A stretch of DNA of 9,874 nucleotides from an uncultured Bacteroidota bacterium (lineage in GTDB: Bacteria; Bacteroidota; Bacteroidia; Chitinophagales; Chitinophagaceae): contig CAILMA010000658.1 of the NCBI GenBank assembly GCA_903835145.1, positions 1 to 9,874 on the forward strand. Direction: 5' to 3'. A program made the translations under genes and the position numbers. A model generated the notes under the pieces. The model ran no database searches, was not told the DNA's origin, and saw nothing but the letters and a program-made list of their open reading frames with translations. Each line of letters opens with the position of its first letter. Position 1 is the stretch's first letter. Below are positions 1 through 7,466 of this stretch, piece by piece.

Positions 1-175
1 GGATGTATTGAGGGGTTTTTGATGTACAAGGTACAACAATTGCCAGCCGCAAGTCTGCAAAAACTTTTATAATAATACAAGGCCTTTCGTAGCCCTGCTC
101 GTGCCCTTTTACTTCCTGCGGTGGCTCGCCGAGGTCCACATTTACAATGTTGCCTGCTTGATAATTGCGCGCCAT
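1..175 (-). CDS. MazF/PemK-type mRNA interferase toxin, partial (C-terminus beyond left edge)
   Basis: The first 58 codons of a minus-strand gene that runs off the left edge. MazF/PemK toxins are small endoribonucleases that cut mRNA at short specific sequences and are normally held inactive by a co-encoded antitoxin. The visible part has the family layout: a first strand with GNIVNVDLG (residues 8-16), the conserved loop GHEQGYERP (24-32), a hydrophobic strand CIII, and IVVPCTSK (46-53). Arg31 and Thr51 fall where B. subtilis MazF has its catalytic Arg25 and Thr48. The stretch between them is about three residues shorter than in that protein. I chose the ATG at 175-173 because this frame carries the motifs. 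The ATG at 180-178, which overlaps the stop of the preceding gene as TGATG, opens only a 12-codon dead-end frame. The 4-nt gap to the preceding gene implies one transcript and translational coupling. About half of a normal 110-120 residue MazF is visible, so integrity downstream cannot be judged. Confidence 0.85.
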   Translation of the reverse strand, partial: MARNYQAGNIVNVDLGEPPQEVKGHEQGYERPCIIIKVFADLRLAIVVPCTSKTPQYI

Positions 176-179
176 GCCA

Positions 180-968
180 TCAGAAATTTTTAGCGAATTC
201 AGGGAGACCAAGATTGGATAAAAGCTGATCTTCTGATGAATCAACAAAGCCGCCGGTGACTGTTGATTCTGAGTGCTTCCGCGCTGGCAATATCCCCATT
301 TGGGTTGCCACAGCTGAATATTCCTGTGCCGCGTCTGCTATCAGGAAGGCCAGTTCATTTGTGGTGTTCTCTGCAACATCAAGACTTTCCTCATTTATAA
401 GTATCGCGGCAAGCAGAATGAACTCTATATAAAGAGATGTATTCGTGAAGTCAGCTATGGTTTGGAAAGCTTCCTGATCGGGAATACTTAACACGAGTGT
501 TCCAAAAAATTGTTCATAAGTTGTAACAGGCACACTGGCGAGTTGCTTAGAAAACTCTTCCGAGTTTGTCTCACCAATCACGGCGTGTGTTACCCTTGCG
601 TTGCACCTGAGCGCAAACAATGTATTCTCTGCAAGCACTGCCAGTTTAGGATTTTTTCTTAGCCCTTCCAGCGAAGGATAGGCTTTTTCGATAAGATGGC
701 TAAAATCAATATCGGGCTGCTGGCTTATCCATTTCAATGCCATTAACCTGTAGTTGAATACCTGAGGAAGAAATTTGTCTAACTTTGGCTTTATGGGATC
801 GCCACTATTTATTATTTCCCTTACGCCGTCAACAAAACGATTGGTTTCGTGTTTTATCGGGCCTTCCTGCTGAGCTAAGTAGTTCCTCATCTGCAGGCAT
901 ATAACGTCATAATTCTTAGCAGCCGCTAACATAAAGCGAAGGTAATCAATATTAGCCAAATAGCACAT
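180..968 (-). CDS. Uncharacterised helical protein in the antitoxin position upstream of a MazF-like toxin
   Basis: A 262-residue protein that I do not recognise. It appears almost entirely alpha-helical and soluble: there is no signal peptide, and no convincing membrane segment beyond one short hydrophobic helix (IEFILLAAILI, about residue 180). It contains Leu/Ala-rich helices but no evident AbrB/MazE, ribbon-helix-helix or helix-turn-helix motif. The last ~35 residues change character: a Ser/Thr/Gly-rich linker (about 230-245) is followed by an acidic-hydrophobic tail, SSEDQLLSNLGLPEFAKNF. MazE-type antitoxins block MazF with a similar extended acidic tail. The gene lies 4 nt upstream of the MazF-like toxin, the place an antitoxin usually takes, but typical MazE antitoxins have only about 80 residues. 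By eye it is more AT-rich than the genes to its right, which fits acquired DNA. The ATG at 968 is the first in frame; Met13 is an alternative. No clear TAnnTTTG promoter is visible in the 148 bases before it. Antitoxin function is an inference from position alone. Confidence 0.7.
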   Translation of the reverse strand: MCYLANIDYLRFMLAAAKNYDVICLQMRNYLAQQEGPIKHETNRFVDGVREIINSGDPIKPKLDKFLPQVFNYRLMALKWISQQPDIDFSHLIEKAYPSLEGLRKNPKLAVLAENTLFALRCNARVTHAVIGETNSEEFSKQLASVPVTTYEQFFGTLVLSIPDQEAFQTIADFTNTSLYIEFILLAAILINEESLDVAENTTNELAFLIADAAQEYSAVATQMGILPARKHSESTVTGGFVDSSEDQLLSNLGLPEFAKNF

Positions 969-1116
969 GCCAGCTCAGGGGATACGGTCAAATCACATAA
1001 ACAACATAAGCTATATAATGGCATCCCTTTAGCCCGAATTCCTTCAAATCGGAATTTTAAATTCAATTGAGCAATGCAAGCAAAAAAACTCGAAAAGGGC
1101 GATTACAAGTTCCTTC

Positions 1117-4100
1117 TTATTTCACCAGCTGCCGCACGCTGTTGTACATGGTTTCAAATTTGGTTTTGAGCAGGGCTGCCGTGGCTTCATCGCCGGCCAA
1201 ATGGGCTGTGTTGCTCAGCGAGTTCACCAACGATACATCGGTGCGTATATCATGGCTCTGCGCCTCCTTTTGGTCATCAGCAAGGGTTAGTATCCAGTTT
1301 ATATCGTCTTCAGAGTTACGGGCAATTTTAAGGGCCAGTTCGTGGCCTTTGTCCTGCGCTCCGGCGTGGTAGTAAGCCTCTGCCATATAGTACCCGGTAA
1401 AATCGTAGTAATAGGAGTAGGTGGAGATGCCGGCTACGACTTTATCGAGCAACTGCACGGCCTCAGCATTGCGTCCTTTTGCACTCAGTTCATTGGCAAT
1501 GCGGGCTGCGTAAATACGGTAAGCCTCCAGCATGTTGCGGTTCTTTTCATCGAAGTACACTTTACCTGTGTTTGCGCCGCCCCATAGAAAGGTGTTCATA
1601 AACAGTTTGTAACTTTTATCGAGGTCTATATTCTGCACTGCCTGTTTATCGCCGGGGTTATTTGCTGCCTTGCTGTAGGGTACGAGCCGGTACACCATTC
1701 CCTCCTGCCGCAGGTAGCTGCCGAACCCCAGGTAGTTGTCGTTGCCCGGGAAACCGCCACTAAAGTAGATGGGCCGGTCCCAGCCGTTTTGTGCATTGGC
1801 CGCTATCATATTGATTAGGGTAATGTCATTTTTATACAACCCACCTGCCGGTATATCGAATTTCATTTCGTTCACGATTGCATTGGTATCGGCCGCGCCA
1901 AGCATACCCTTGCTCATCAACTGTTCCCTTGGCAAACCCGGCACAAAAACATGCTTTGCGGGGAAATAGTTTTCCCGGTCGCCGGCACTATTTTGCAGCT
2001 GATTATCGGGGTCGGTGCTGGTGATAAATTTGCAGATGTCTATGAGGTTATAGTATTTATCCTGCGGCACCTTGCCATCGTTGTAGCAACGCACATACTC
2101 CCTTCGTATGCCGGCGTAGTCTTCCTTTTTCCAAATCATGGGTACTGCATCGGCATCATTCACTTTGTATTGTAGCTGGTCTATAAACCACTCCGTGCCT
2201 ATAAGGGTGTTTATCATTATACGCACATCTTTCCTTACGCCCTCTACTTCCTGCAGGTACCACAGTGGGTAGGTGTCGTTGTCTCCGAAGGTTACGAGAA
2301 TGGCATTGGGTGCGCAGGATTGCAAGGTATTCCAGGCGGTGTCCCGCGCAGAAGTTTTCATGGAGCGGTCGTGGTCATCCCACTCCACCACAGCCATAAG
2401 CACCGGTACTGCCACAAGGCATAAACCCACGGTTGCCGCAGCAAAGACCTTGCCTTTTGCTTTGCGCTGCACTGCCTCGCCCAGCATTAATACCCCAAGC
2501 CCTATCCACACGGCATAGGCATAGGTGCAACCCGCAAAAGCATAGTCGCGCTCGCGTGGCTGGGCGGGGTACATATTCAGGAATATGCCTATCGCCGCCC
2601 CTGTGAAAAAGAACAGCAAGAGCACCACTGCGGCATGTTTGGGCTCCTTTTTAAAGTGGATGATTATGCCAAGAATACCCAATATTAGCGGCAGGAAGAA
2701 CAGCTCGTTGCGGGCTGCATTGTTTCTGAAACCGTCGCTCATTTTGTCTATATCTCCCACCCGTGCGTAGTCCAGCCACTTTATACCGCTTATCCAGTTG
2801 CCATTTTTAGGCTCACCCTGCCCTTCGGTATCATTCTGCCGGCCGGCAAAGTTCCACATAAAGTAGCGCCACCACATCCAGCCCATCTGGTAGCTGAAAA
2901 AGTAGTGGAGGTTATCAGCAGTGGTTGGGGTAGCACCATCGGCCATCCCGGTTTGTGCTCGGTAGGCCGCGGCATGGCCTTCACCACCTTCCCACATACG
3001 CGGGAAAAACCGGGTAGTTGCCGGGTCATAAACTGCCTCGCGCTTGGTGCCAGTTTGCTCGTAGTGGTCCTTGCCATCTATTTTCATCTGACTATAAACA
3101 GGGCCGGTCTTTTTTATCTCCACTATAGGGCTTGTGAAGTCGGGACCAGTGAGCAGCGGCTGCTCGCCAAACTGCTCCCGGGATACGTACGAATTGAGGC
3201 TGAGTGCATTGTCGGGGTTGGTCATATCCACAGGCACATTGGCCCGGGAGCGGATGACAGGCACTATGTAACTACTGTAGCCAATGGTAATAAAGACCAC
3301 ACAAAGCACACCCATGTGCAGCAAGTACCTGCCCGACTTCTTTGCCATAAATAAGCCACCTATCAACACACCCGATAGCAATACAAGGAAGGCAACAGAA
3401 CCGGTATCAAACGGCAGGCCAAGGGAATTGGTAAAAAGCACATCGAACGCGGCAGCCAGTTTGGGGATGTACTGGATGATACCAATCTGCACAAAACCAA
3501 GTATGGCACAACCAACGAAGAACGCCATTATACTACCCACCAAGGTAGGTTTGTAGCGCCTGAAATACCAGATAAGAACGATGGGAGGAATACACAATAG
3601 ATTAAGCAAGTGCACCCCGAGCGATAGCCCAACGAGGTAGGCTATCAGCACGAGCCAGCGGTCGGCATAGGGCCTATCGGCCACCCGCTCCCAGCGAAGT
3701 ACGGCCCAAAAAGTTACGGCAGTGAAGAAGGAAGAGGTACCATATACCTCGGCCTCAACTGCTGAAAACCAAAAAGTATCAGAGAATGTATAGGCGAGCG
3801 CACCAACTGCTCCAGAACCAATTATGAGCCACAGGGCTGAGGGAGTGTATTTGCCATTAGCGTCCGGCTTCAAAATGCGCGATGCAAAATGGGTGATGGT
3901 CCAGAACAAGAACACAATTGTAAGCGCACTTGTGAGCGCTGAAAGCGAATTGATAAACAGGGCCATTTTGACGGGCGAAGGCGCGAAGATGCCAAACAGC
4001 CGTTGTAACATCATAAACAGCGGCGCGCCGGGCGAATGGCCCACCTCCAGCTTAGCAGCACAACTCAGGAACTCACCGCAATCCCAGAAACTGGCGGTAG

Positions 4101-4182
4101 GTTCCATAGTTTTCAGATAGGTGATATAGGCGACGGCACCGGTAGCCCAGCCAGCTGCATTGTTTAACCTGTTGTACCTCAT
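1117..4182 (-). CDS. DUF2723 / glycosyltransferase family 117-type membrane protein
   Basis: A 1021-residue polytopic inner-membrane protein of the DUF2723 family, now treated as a GT-C-fold glycosyltransferase (GT117) and widespread in Bacteroidota. These enzymes resemble protein O-mannosyltransferases and probably transfer sugar from a lipid-linked donor on the periplasmic side; the exact acceptor is not known to me. The first periplasmic loop carries the family signature PTASFWDCGEF (residues 28-38, acidic Asp34 and Glu37) followed by GHSPGAPLF (48-56). About eight hydrophobic helices lie within residues 9-311. A loop domain of roughly 180 residues follows, with the conserved WMWWRYFMWNFAGRQND block (435-451). 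Four more helices lie at about 492-604. The remaining ~415 residues are soluble, with FGDNDTYPLWYL around 633-643 and a helical, TPR-like end (about 930-1000). Length and order are normal for the family and the frame is intact. The gene appears monocistronic and faces away from the two-component pair. Its start is supported by a promoter about 16 nt upstream. Confidence 0.9.
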   Translation of the reverse strand: MRYNRLNNAAGWATGAVAYITYLKTMEPTASFWDCGEFLSCAAKLEVGHSPGAPLFMMLQRLFGIFAPSPVKMALFINSLSALTSALTIVFLFWTITHFASRILKPDANGKYTPSALWLIIGSGAVGALAYTFSDTFWFSAVEAEVYGTSSFFTAVTFWAVLRWERVADRPYADRWLVLIAYLVGLSLGVHLLNLLCIPPIVLIWYFRRYKPTLVGSIMAFFVGCAILGFVQIGIIQYIPKLAAAFDVLFTNSLGLPFDTGSVAFLVLLSGVLIGGLFMAKKSGRYLLHMGVLCVVFITIGYSSYIVPVIRSRANVPVDMTNPDNALSLNSYVSREQFGEQPLLTGPDFTSPIVEIKKTGPVYSQMKIDGKDHYEQTGTKREAVYDPATTRFFPRMWEGGEGHAAAYRAQTGMADGATPTTADNLHYFFSYQMGWMWWRYFMWNFAGRQNDTEGQGEPKNGNWISGIKWLDYARVGDIDKMSDGFRNNAARNELFFLPLILGILGIIIHFKKEPKHAAVVLLLFFFTGAAIGIFLNMYPAQPRERDYAFAGCTYAYAVWIGLGVLMLGEAVQRKAKGKVFAAATVGLCLVAVPVLMAVVEWDDHDRSMKTSARDTAWNTLQSCAPNAILVTFGDNDTYPLWYLQEVEGVRKDVRIMINTLIGTEWFIDQLQYKVNDADAVPMIWKKEDYAGIRREYVRCYNDGKVPQDKYYNLIDICKFITSTDPDNQLQNSAGDRENYFPAKHVFVPGLPREQLMSKGMLGAADTNAIVNEMKFDIPAGGLYKNDITLINMIAANAQNGWDRPIYFSGGFPGNDNYLGFGSYLRQEGMVYRLVPYSKAANNPGDKQAVQNIDLDKSYKLFMNTFLWGGANTGKVYFDEKNRNMLEAYRIYAARIANELSAKGRNAEAVQLLDKVVAGISTYSYYYDFTGYYMAEAYYHAGAQDKGHELALKIARNSEDDINWILTLADDQKEAQSHDIRTDVSLVNSLSNTAHLAGDEATAALLKTKFETMYNSVRQLVK

Positions 4183-4204
4183 AGTATTGCAATTACATTA
4201 CCAG

Positions 4205-4233
4205 CAAATGTATTTGCAGGAGGGGCCGGCCAA
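4205..4233 (-). promoter_or_regulatory. Bacteroidota-type promoter for the GT117-type gene
   Basis: Read on the minus strand, TTG (4233-4231), an 18-nt spacer and TACATTTG (4212-4205) match the -33 and TAnnTTTG -7 elements of the main Bacteroidota sigma factor. Transcription would start near 4198, leaving a leader of about 16 nt before the ATG at 4182. The -7 element sits in a near-palindrome, CAAATGTATTTG (4205-4216), which could also be an operator half-site. The position is judged from sequence only. Confidence 0.6.
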
Positions 4234-4298
4234 GGTTAATGAACGGACAATTAATGTTAAAAATGGTTAAACCATAAGAATAGCCCATGAATGGTACC

Positions 4299-4306
4299 TA
4301 CATTTG
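4299..4306 (+). promoter_or_regulatory. TAnnTTTG -7 element for the two-component operon
   Basis: TACATTTG is a full match to the Bacteroidota -7 consensus, and the same octamer serves the divergent gene. No good TTG -33 element lies 17-23 nt upstream, so the promoter may be weak or need an activator. The expected start point, roughly 5-7 nt after the last G, falls at about 4311-4313, on or next to the kinase ATG. This suggests a leaderless or nearly leaderless mRNA. Confidence 0.5.
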
Positions 4307-4312
4307 TTAGAG

Positions 4313-5620
4313 ATGAGAAGAATAAAACTGCAACGGATAAAGGGATTAATGCTTGTATGCCAGGTGTTGCTCACGCTTTTTACTGCGCAATGGCTCATGA
4401 GCCAGTACAGCAGTCATGAGGAAGAGTTGAAGAAAAACCTCACCAAAATATTCTCTGACGTGCAGAATCAGGTGTCGGACTCGCTGCTGCTGACTCAGGT
4501 GATAGACCCTGCGACCGCTATGCCTACTGCGGCGCCGGCAAAAGAAAAACAAGCCGCCGGCAAACCGCTGGCTGTTGCGCTTTCACCGAAGGGACTGCAC
4601 AAAGTGCTTGCAGGTGCCAGCAGCCTTTCAGCTGACGAGCAGCAACATCTGTTTCATATTGATACCATTGTATTCAATGAAATGTTTGCCCAGCAACTGA
4701 AACAAAACGGACTCAATTTTCAGTCCAGCTGGATCAATAATAACGACAGCAACAAGGATGGTAAAAACATCTTCATCAAGAGCGATTTCTTTACCCAGGA
4801 AAACGGAGTGCTCGTAAAGAATTACTCCGGCTATCTTTTCTGGATGCTGCTGCCTCAGCTGCTGTTTGTGTGCATTTTGCTCTCGCTCACCACAACCGCA
4901 TTTTTTATCACTTTCAGAAGCCTGCAGGCTCAGGTGAAGCTCAGCCAGATGAAGGACGACTTCATCAGCAACATGTCTCATGAGCTTAAAACACCTATCT
5001 CCACTGTAAAGCTGGCACTCGAGGCCATGCGTAATTTCGGGGTGATTGATAATCCTCAGCAGACCCGTGAGTACCTTGGCATGGCCTCATCTGAGATGGA
5101 CAGGCTGGAGTTGCTTGCCACCCGTGTGCTCAATACCAGCTTGCTGGAATCGGGCAATATGAGCCTGCAGCGCACTACCTACAACCTGAAACAGCTGGTG
5201 CAGGAAACGCTGCAAAACATGCAGTTGCGGTTCGAGCAAACTGAGGCGCACATTTCATTTACCTCAACAGGAAACAACTTTATGGTGCCGGTAGATAAAC
5301 TGCATATACAGGGTGTGCTGGTGAACCTGCTGGATAATAGCCTGAAATATGCTGTCGCAACCCCGAACATACAAATAACGCTCAGCGAACACAATGGCAT
5401 AGTGCAACTGCAACTTGCCGATGACGGCCCGGGCATACCTGAGGAGTATAGGGAGAAGGTATTTGAGAAGTTCTTCAGGATACCCAATGGACTAAAACAT
5501 AACATTAAGGGCTATGGCCTGGGGCTTAGCTATGCCACGCAGGTAATGCGCCAGCACAATGGCAGCATTGGCGTCAATAATATTGCTACCGGCGGTTGTA
5601 TGTTTACCCTCACCTTCTAA
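4313..5620 (+). CDS. Two-component sensor histidine kinase (RprX-like)
   Basis: A 435-residue membrane sensor kinase that should autophosphorylate on histidine and pass the phosphate to the response regulator encoded 16 nt downstream. Order: a transmembrane helix (about 11-29); a periplasmic sensor region of about 140 residues with an Ala/Pro/Lys low-complexity stretch (67-85); a second helix (about 174-201); a HisKA domain with SHELKTP and phosphoacceptor His223; and a HATPase domain with N box NLLDNSLKYA (338-347), G1 box DDGPGIP (370-376), F box VFEKFFR (383-389) and G2 box GYGLGLS (400-406). All catalytic boxes are intact. The sensor region matches no ligand-binding domain I know, so the stimulus is unknown. 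A TTG start at 4304 would add three residues, but it lies inside the TACATTTG promoter element, so I use the ATG at 4313. Size and layout resemble RprX of Bacteroides; the specific name is inference. Confidence 0.92.
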   Translation: MRRIKLQRIKGLMLVCQVLLTLFTAQWLMSQYSSHEEELKKNLTKIFSDVQNQVSDSLLLTQVIDPATAMPTAAPAKEKQAAGKPLAVALSPKGLHKVLAGASSLSADEQQHLFHIDTIVFNEMFAQQLKQNGLNFQSSWINNNDSNKDGKNIFIKSDFFTQENGVLVKNYSGYLFWMLLPQLLFVCILLSLTTTAFFITFRSLQAQVKLSQMKDDFISNMSHELKTPISTVKLALEAMRNFGVIDNPQQTREYLGMASSEMDRLELLATRVLNTSLLESGNMSLQRTTYNLKQLVQETLQNMQLRFEQTEAHISFTSTGNNFMVPVDKLHIQGVLVNLLDNSLKYAVATPNIQITLSEHNGIVQLQLADDGPGIPEEYREKVFEKFFRIPNGLKHNIKGYGLGLSYATQVMRQHNGSIGVNNIATGGCMFTLTF

Positions 5621-5636
5621 AAGTACCCTGCCATTT

Positions 5637-6326
5637 ATGAAAAAGAAAGTTTTCTATATAGAAGATGAGCCCTATCTCGCCCGGATAGTGAAAGACACGC
5701 TCGAGCTGAAAGGCTACGAAGTACTGCACAAAAAAGACGGCTCAAAGATTCATGAAACAGTAACGGAATTTGCACCGGACATCTGCCTAATGGATGTGAT
5801 GCTGCCGAATGTTGACGGCTTTACGCTGGCTAATCATATCCATAATATAAATCCACGGCTGCCTATCATTTTCCTTACTGCAAAGACCCAGACCGACGAC
5901 CTTGTAAGGGGTTTTTCATCAGGCGGTACAGACTACCTTAAAAAGCCCTTTAGTATGGAGGAGCTTATAGTGAGAATAGAAAACCAGCTGAAAATTGTGG
6001 GCCGCGATGCAAGTGCTGTGGCGCTGCCTGACGAGGTGAAACTCAAGGAATATACTTTCTTCCCGGGCAAATTTGAGCTGCACACACCCGATAATATCAT
6101 TAAACTATCTAACCGCGAAGTGCAGATCATAAGCATGCTGTGTGCCCATACCAATAGCACGCTCGACCGCCGCCAGCTGCTGCAGCTTGTGTGGGGCGAT
6201 GATTCGTTTTTCAACTCCCGCAACCTCGACGTTTATATCCGCAAAATAAGGGGCTACTTTGCTGCTGGCTCCGGTATAGAAATAGTAACCCTTAAAGGCA
6301 AGGGATATCACTTTGTGGTGATGTAG
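5637..6326 (+). CDS. OmpR/PhoB-family response regulator (RprY-like)
   Basis: A 229-residue DNA-binding response regulator and the likely partner of the kinase just upstream. The receiver domain (about 1-120) has the acidic pair Glu9-Asp10, phosphoacceptor Asp53 in CLMDVMLP, the switch residue Thr81 in FLTAKT and Lys103 in YLKKPF. All are in the usual places, so phosphorylation should work. A winged-helix DNA-binding domain follows (about 126-229). Its recognition-helix region is NSRNLDVYIRKIR and it ends with the wing motif LKGKGYHF. From memory, both the receiver segment LPIIFLTAKT...KPFSMEEL and the LCAH...DVYI segment resemble RprY of Bacteroides fragilis. The open frame extends 26 codons upstream into the kinase gene. 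The ATG at 5637 is the proper start because it places the receiver's first strand (KKKVFYIEDE) at the N-terminus, as the family requires. Target genes are unknown; the divergent glycosyltransferase gene and its own operon are candidates by position. Confidence 0.93.
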   Translation: MKKKVFYIEDEPYLARIVKDTLELKGYEVLHKKDGSKIHETVTEFAPDICLMDVMLPNVDGFTLANHIHNINPRLPIIFLTAKTQTDDLVRGFSSGGTDYLKKPFSMEELIVRIENQLKIVGRDASAVALPDEVKLKEYTFFPGKFELHTPDNIIKLSNREVQIISMLCAHTNSTLDRRQLLQLVWGDDSFFNSRNLDVYIRKIRGYFAAGSGIEIVTLKGKGYHFVVM

Positions 6327-6370
6327 GAGCACCTAACGAACAACCATAAAATACCAAATCCCCGCATTTT

Positions 6371-6402
6371 TTTGGAAGGGCAGGTAATCGTATTTACCTT
6401 TC
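6371..6402 (+). promoter_or_regulatory. Putative promoter for the TonB_C-domain gene
   Basis: TTTG (6371-6374), a 20-nt spacer and TACCTTTC (6395-6402), which matches the TAnnTTTG -7 element in all but the last base. The predicted start near 6409 would give a leader of about 30 nt to the ATG at 6439. The same imperfect octamer precedes the small membrane protein gene at 8010. Confidence 0.45.
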
Positions 6403-6438
6403 AATAAAATTAAACAATTGAACTGGACCGCAATCCAT

Positions 6439-7458
6439 ATGGTTCATGCGCCTATGCTCTTCTCCCATGCATTTAACGCGTGTTTTTATACCTATGATGC
6501 CCTGTGGCCGGAGTACCAATCGTTAGGCATCGCAGTACTGCTAATGGCAGGCATAATACAACGCAACGGCAAAATATACCTTAACGATAACTGGCAACCC
6601 TGCCGGAAAAGCGATGCATACTACAAACGACGCTGGCAGGTTTCCGGACCCATGTTCAAGATTGAAGACACCGATATGAACGGCATCAAAATCAGCTCGG
6701 GATATGTTGCGAGGCTTTATTACAACGACGCTATGAATATGCAGGGCCATTGGGTCTATTACCATAAGAATGGTAATAGGACTATGGAGGGGATTTACCT
6801 TTATGGCCACATGGCTGGCACATGGAAGTATTATAACCCGGCTACTAATAACCTCGTAAGAGAAATACAATACAAAGGCGGGCTAATGCAGCGAATAACC
6901 AGCTTTAGCCAGCCGGGAAATGAAATAGTAAAAGAAGAATTTTACGAAGCAGGTGTACCCCATGGCTACCGCAGATACAACAATGGTGCACTTGTGGAAG
7001 AGCGACTGCCTGACGGAACAGCAACGCACTACTATGAGCGTGGTGGAATAAGGAAGAGAGAGGTTTTCGATGGCAATAAGTTGTGCTCAGCTACCTATTA
7101 TGATGAAGCGGGACAGGAGCTGGACGCAACTGAAGAACTTGGGCAGTATCAGTACGTAGAGCGCATGCCAGCACCGGGGTATGACTTGATGCAGTATCTG
7201 GAGGCCAACCTCCGGTATCCCGAGCCGGCAAAACTCGTGGAGCTTGGAGGAAGGGTAATGATATCATTTATAGTGAACGAAGACGGACGTATAATTGATG
7301 CTACGGTGAGCAGTGGCGTACATCCTTTGCTGGATCAGGAGGCCCTGAGAGTCGTGGCGAAGATGCCGCCATGGCACCCGGGCATGCAAAATGGCAAGCC
7401 TGTGAAGGTGAGTTACAGCCAGCCCATAACCTTTAAGATAGACGAGGAAAAAAAATAG
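6439..7458 (+). CDS. YwqK/MORN-like repeat protein with a TonB C-terminal domain
   Basis: A 339-residue protein. The N-terminus has one modest hydrophobic segment (SLGIAVLLMAGII, 28-40) that may be a signal or anchor. From about 95 to 235 there are degenerate YwqK/MORN-like strands, each an aromatic-Gly pattern such as GHWVYYHKNGNRTMEG, GTWKYYNP and HGYRRYNNGALVEE. The last ~90 residues (248-335) form a complete TonB C-terminal domain: LRYPEPAKLVELGGRVMISF, VNEDGRI, LLDQEALRVV, MPPWHPGMQNGKPV and PITF. Classical TonB uses this domain to pass proton-motive energy to outer-membrane receptors. Here the Pro-rich spacer is absent and the anchor is weak, so a periplasmic or envelope-bound role is equally likely. 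No ExbB/ExbD or receptor gene is nearby. The start is uncertain: TTG at 6418 adds seven residues, and the ATG at 6544 would remove most of the hydrophobic segment. The homologous part begins around RNGKIYLNDNW (42-52). Confidence 0.82.
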   Translation: MVHAPMLFSHAFNACFYTYDALWPEYQSLGIAVLLMAGIIQRNGKIYLNDNWQPCRKSDAYYKRRWQVSGPMFKIEDTDMNGIKISSGYVARLYYNDAMNMQGHWVYYHKNGNRTMEGIYLYGHMAGTWKYYNPATNNLVREIQYKGGLMQRITSFSQPGNEIVKEEFYEAGVPHGYRRYNNGALVEERLPDGTATHYYERGGIRKREVFDGNKLCSATYYDEAGQELDATEELGQYQYVERMPAPGYDLMQYLEANLRYPEPAKLVELGGRVMISFIVNEDGRIIDATVSSGVHPLLDQEALRVVAKMPPWHPGMQNGKPVKVSYSQPITFKIDEEKK

Positions 7459-7466
7459 CAACTCCC

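Noticed and set aside
178..180. ATG overlapping the stop of the 262-residue gene as the toxin start
   Set aside because: This frame stops after 12 codons; the MazF motifs are in the frame of the ATG at 175-173.
1037..1056. AATTCC/GGAATT inverted repeat downstream of the glycosyltransferase gene as a terminator
   Set aside because: The stem is only 6 AT-rich pairs, and on the minus strand, where termination is needed, it is followed by CGGGC rather than a T run.
2905..3354. 149-codon plus-strand open frame inside the glycosyltransferase gene
   Set aside because: It lies wholly opposite an intact 1021-codon gene with clear family motifs, has no recognisable domain and no promoter. Other plus-strand frames between 1067 and 4120 are the same kind of shadow.
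4304..4312. TTG start for the histidine kinase, adding three residues
   Set aside because: It lies within and just after the TACATTTG promoter element, so it would probably not be on the transcript. The ATG at 4313 is preferred.
5559..5636. 26-codon N-terminal extension of the response regulator overlapping the kinase gene
   Set aside because: Receiver domains begin directly with the first beta strand, which the ATG at 5637 provides. The extension is the out-of-frame translation of the kinase end.
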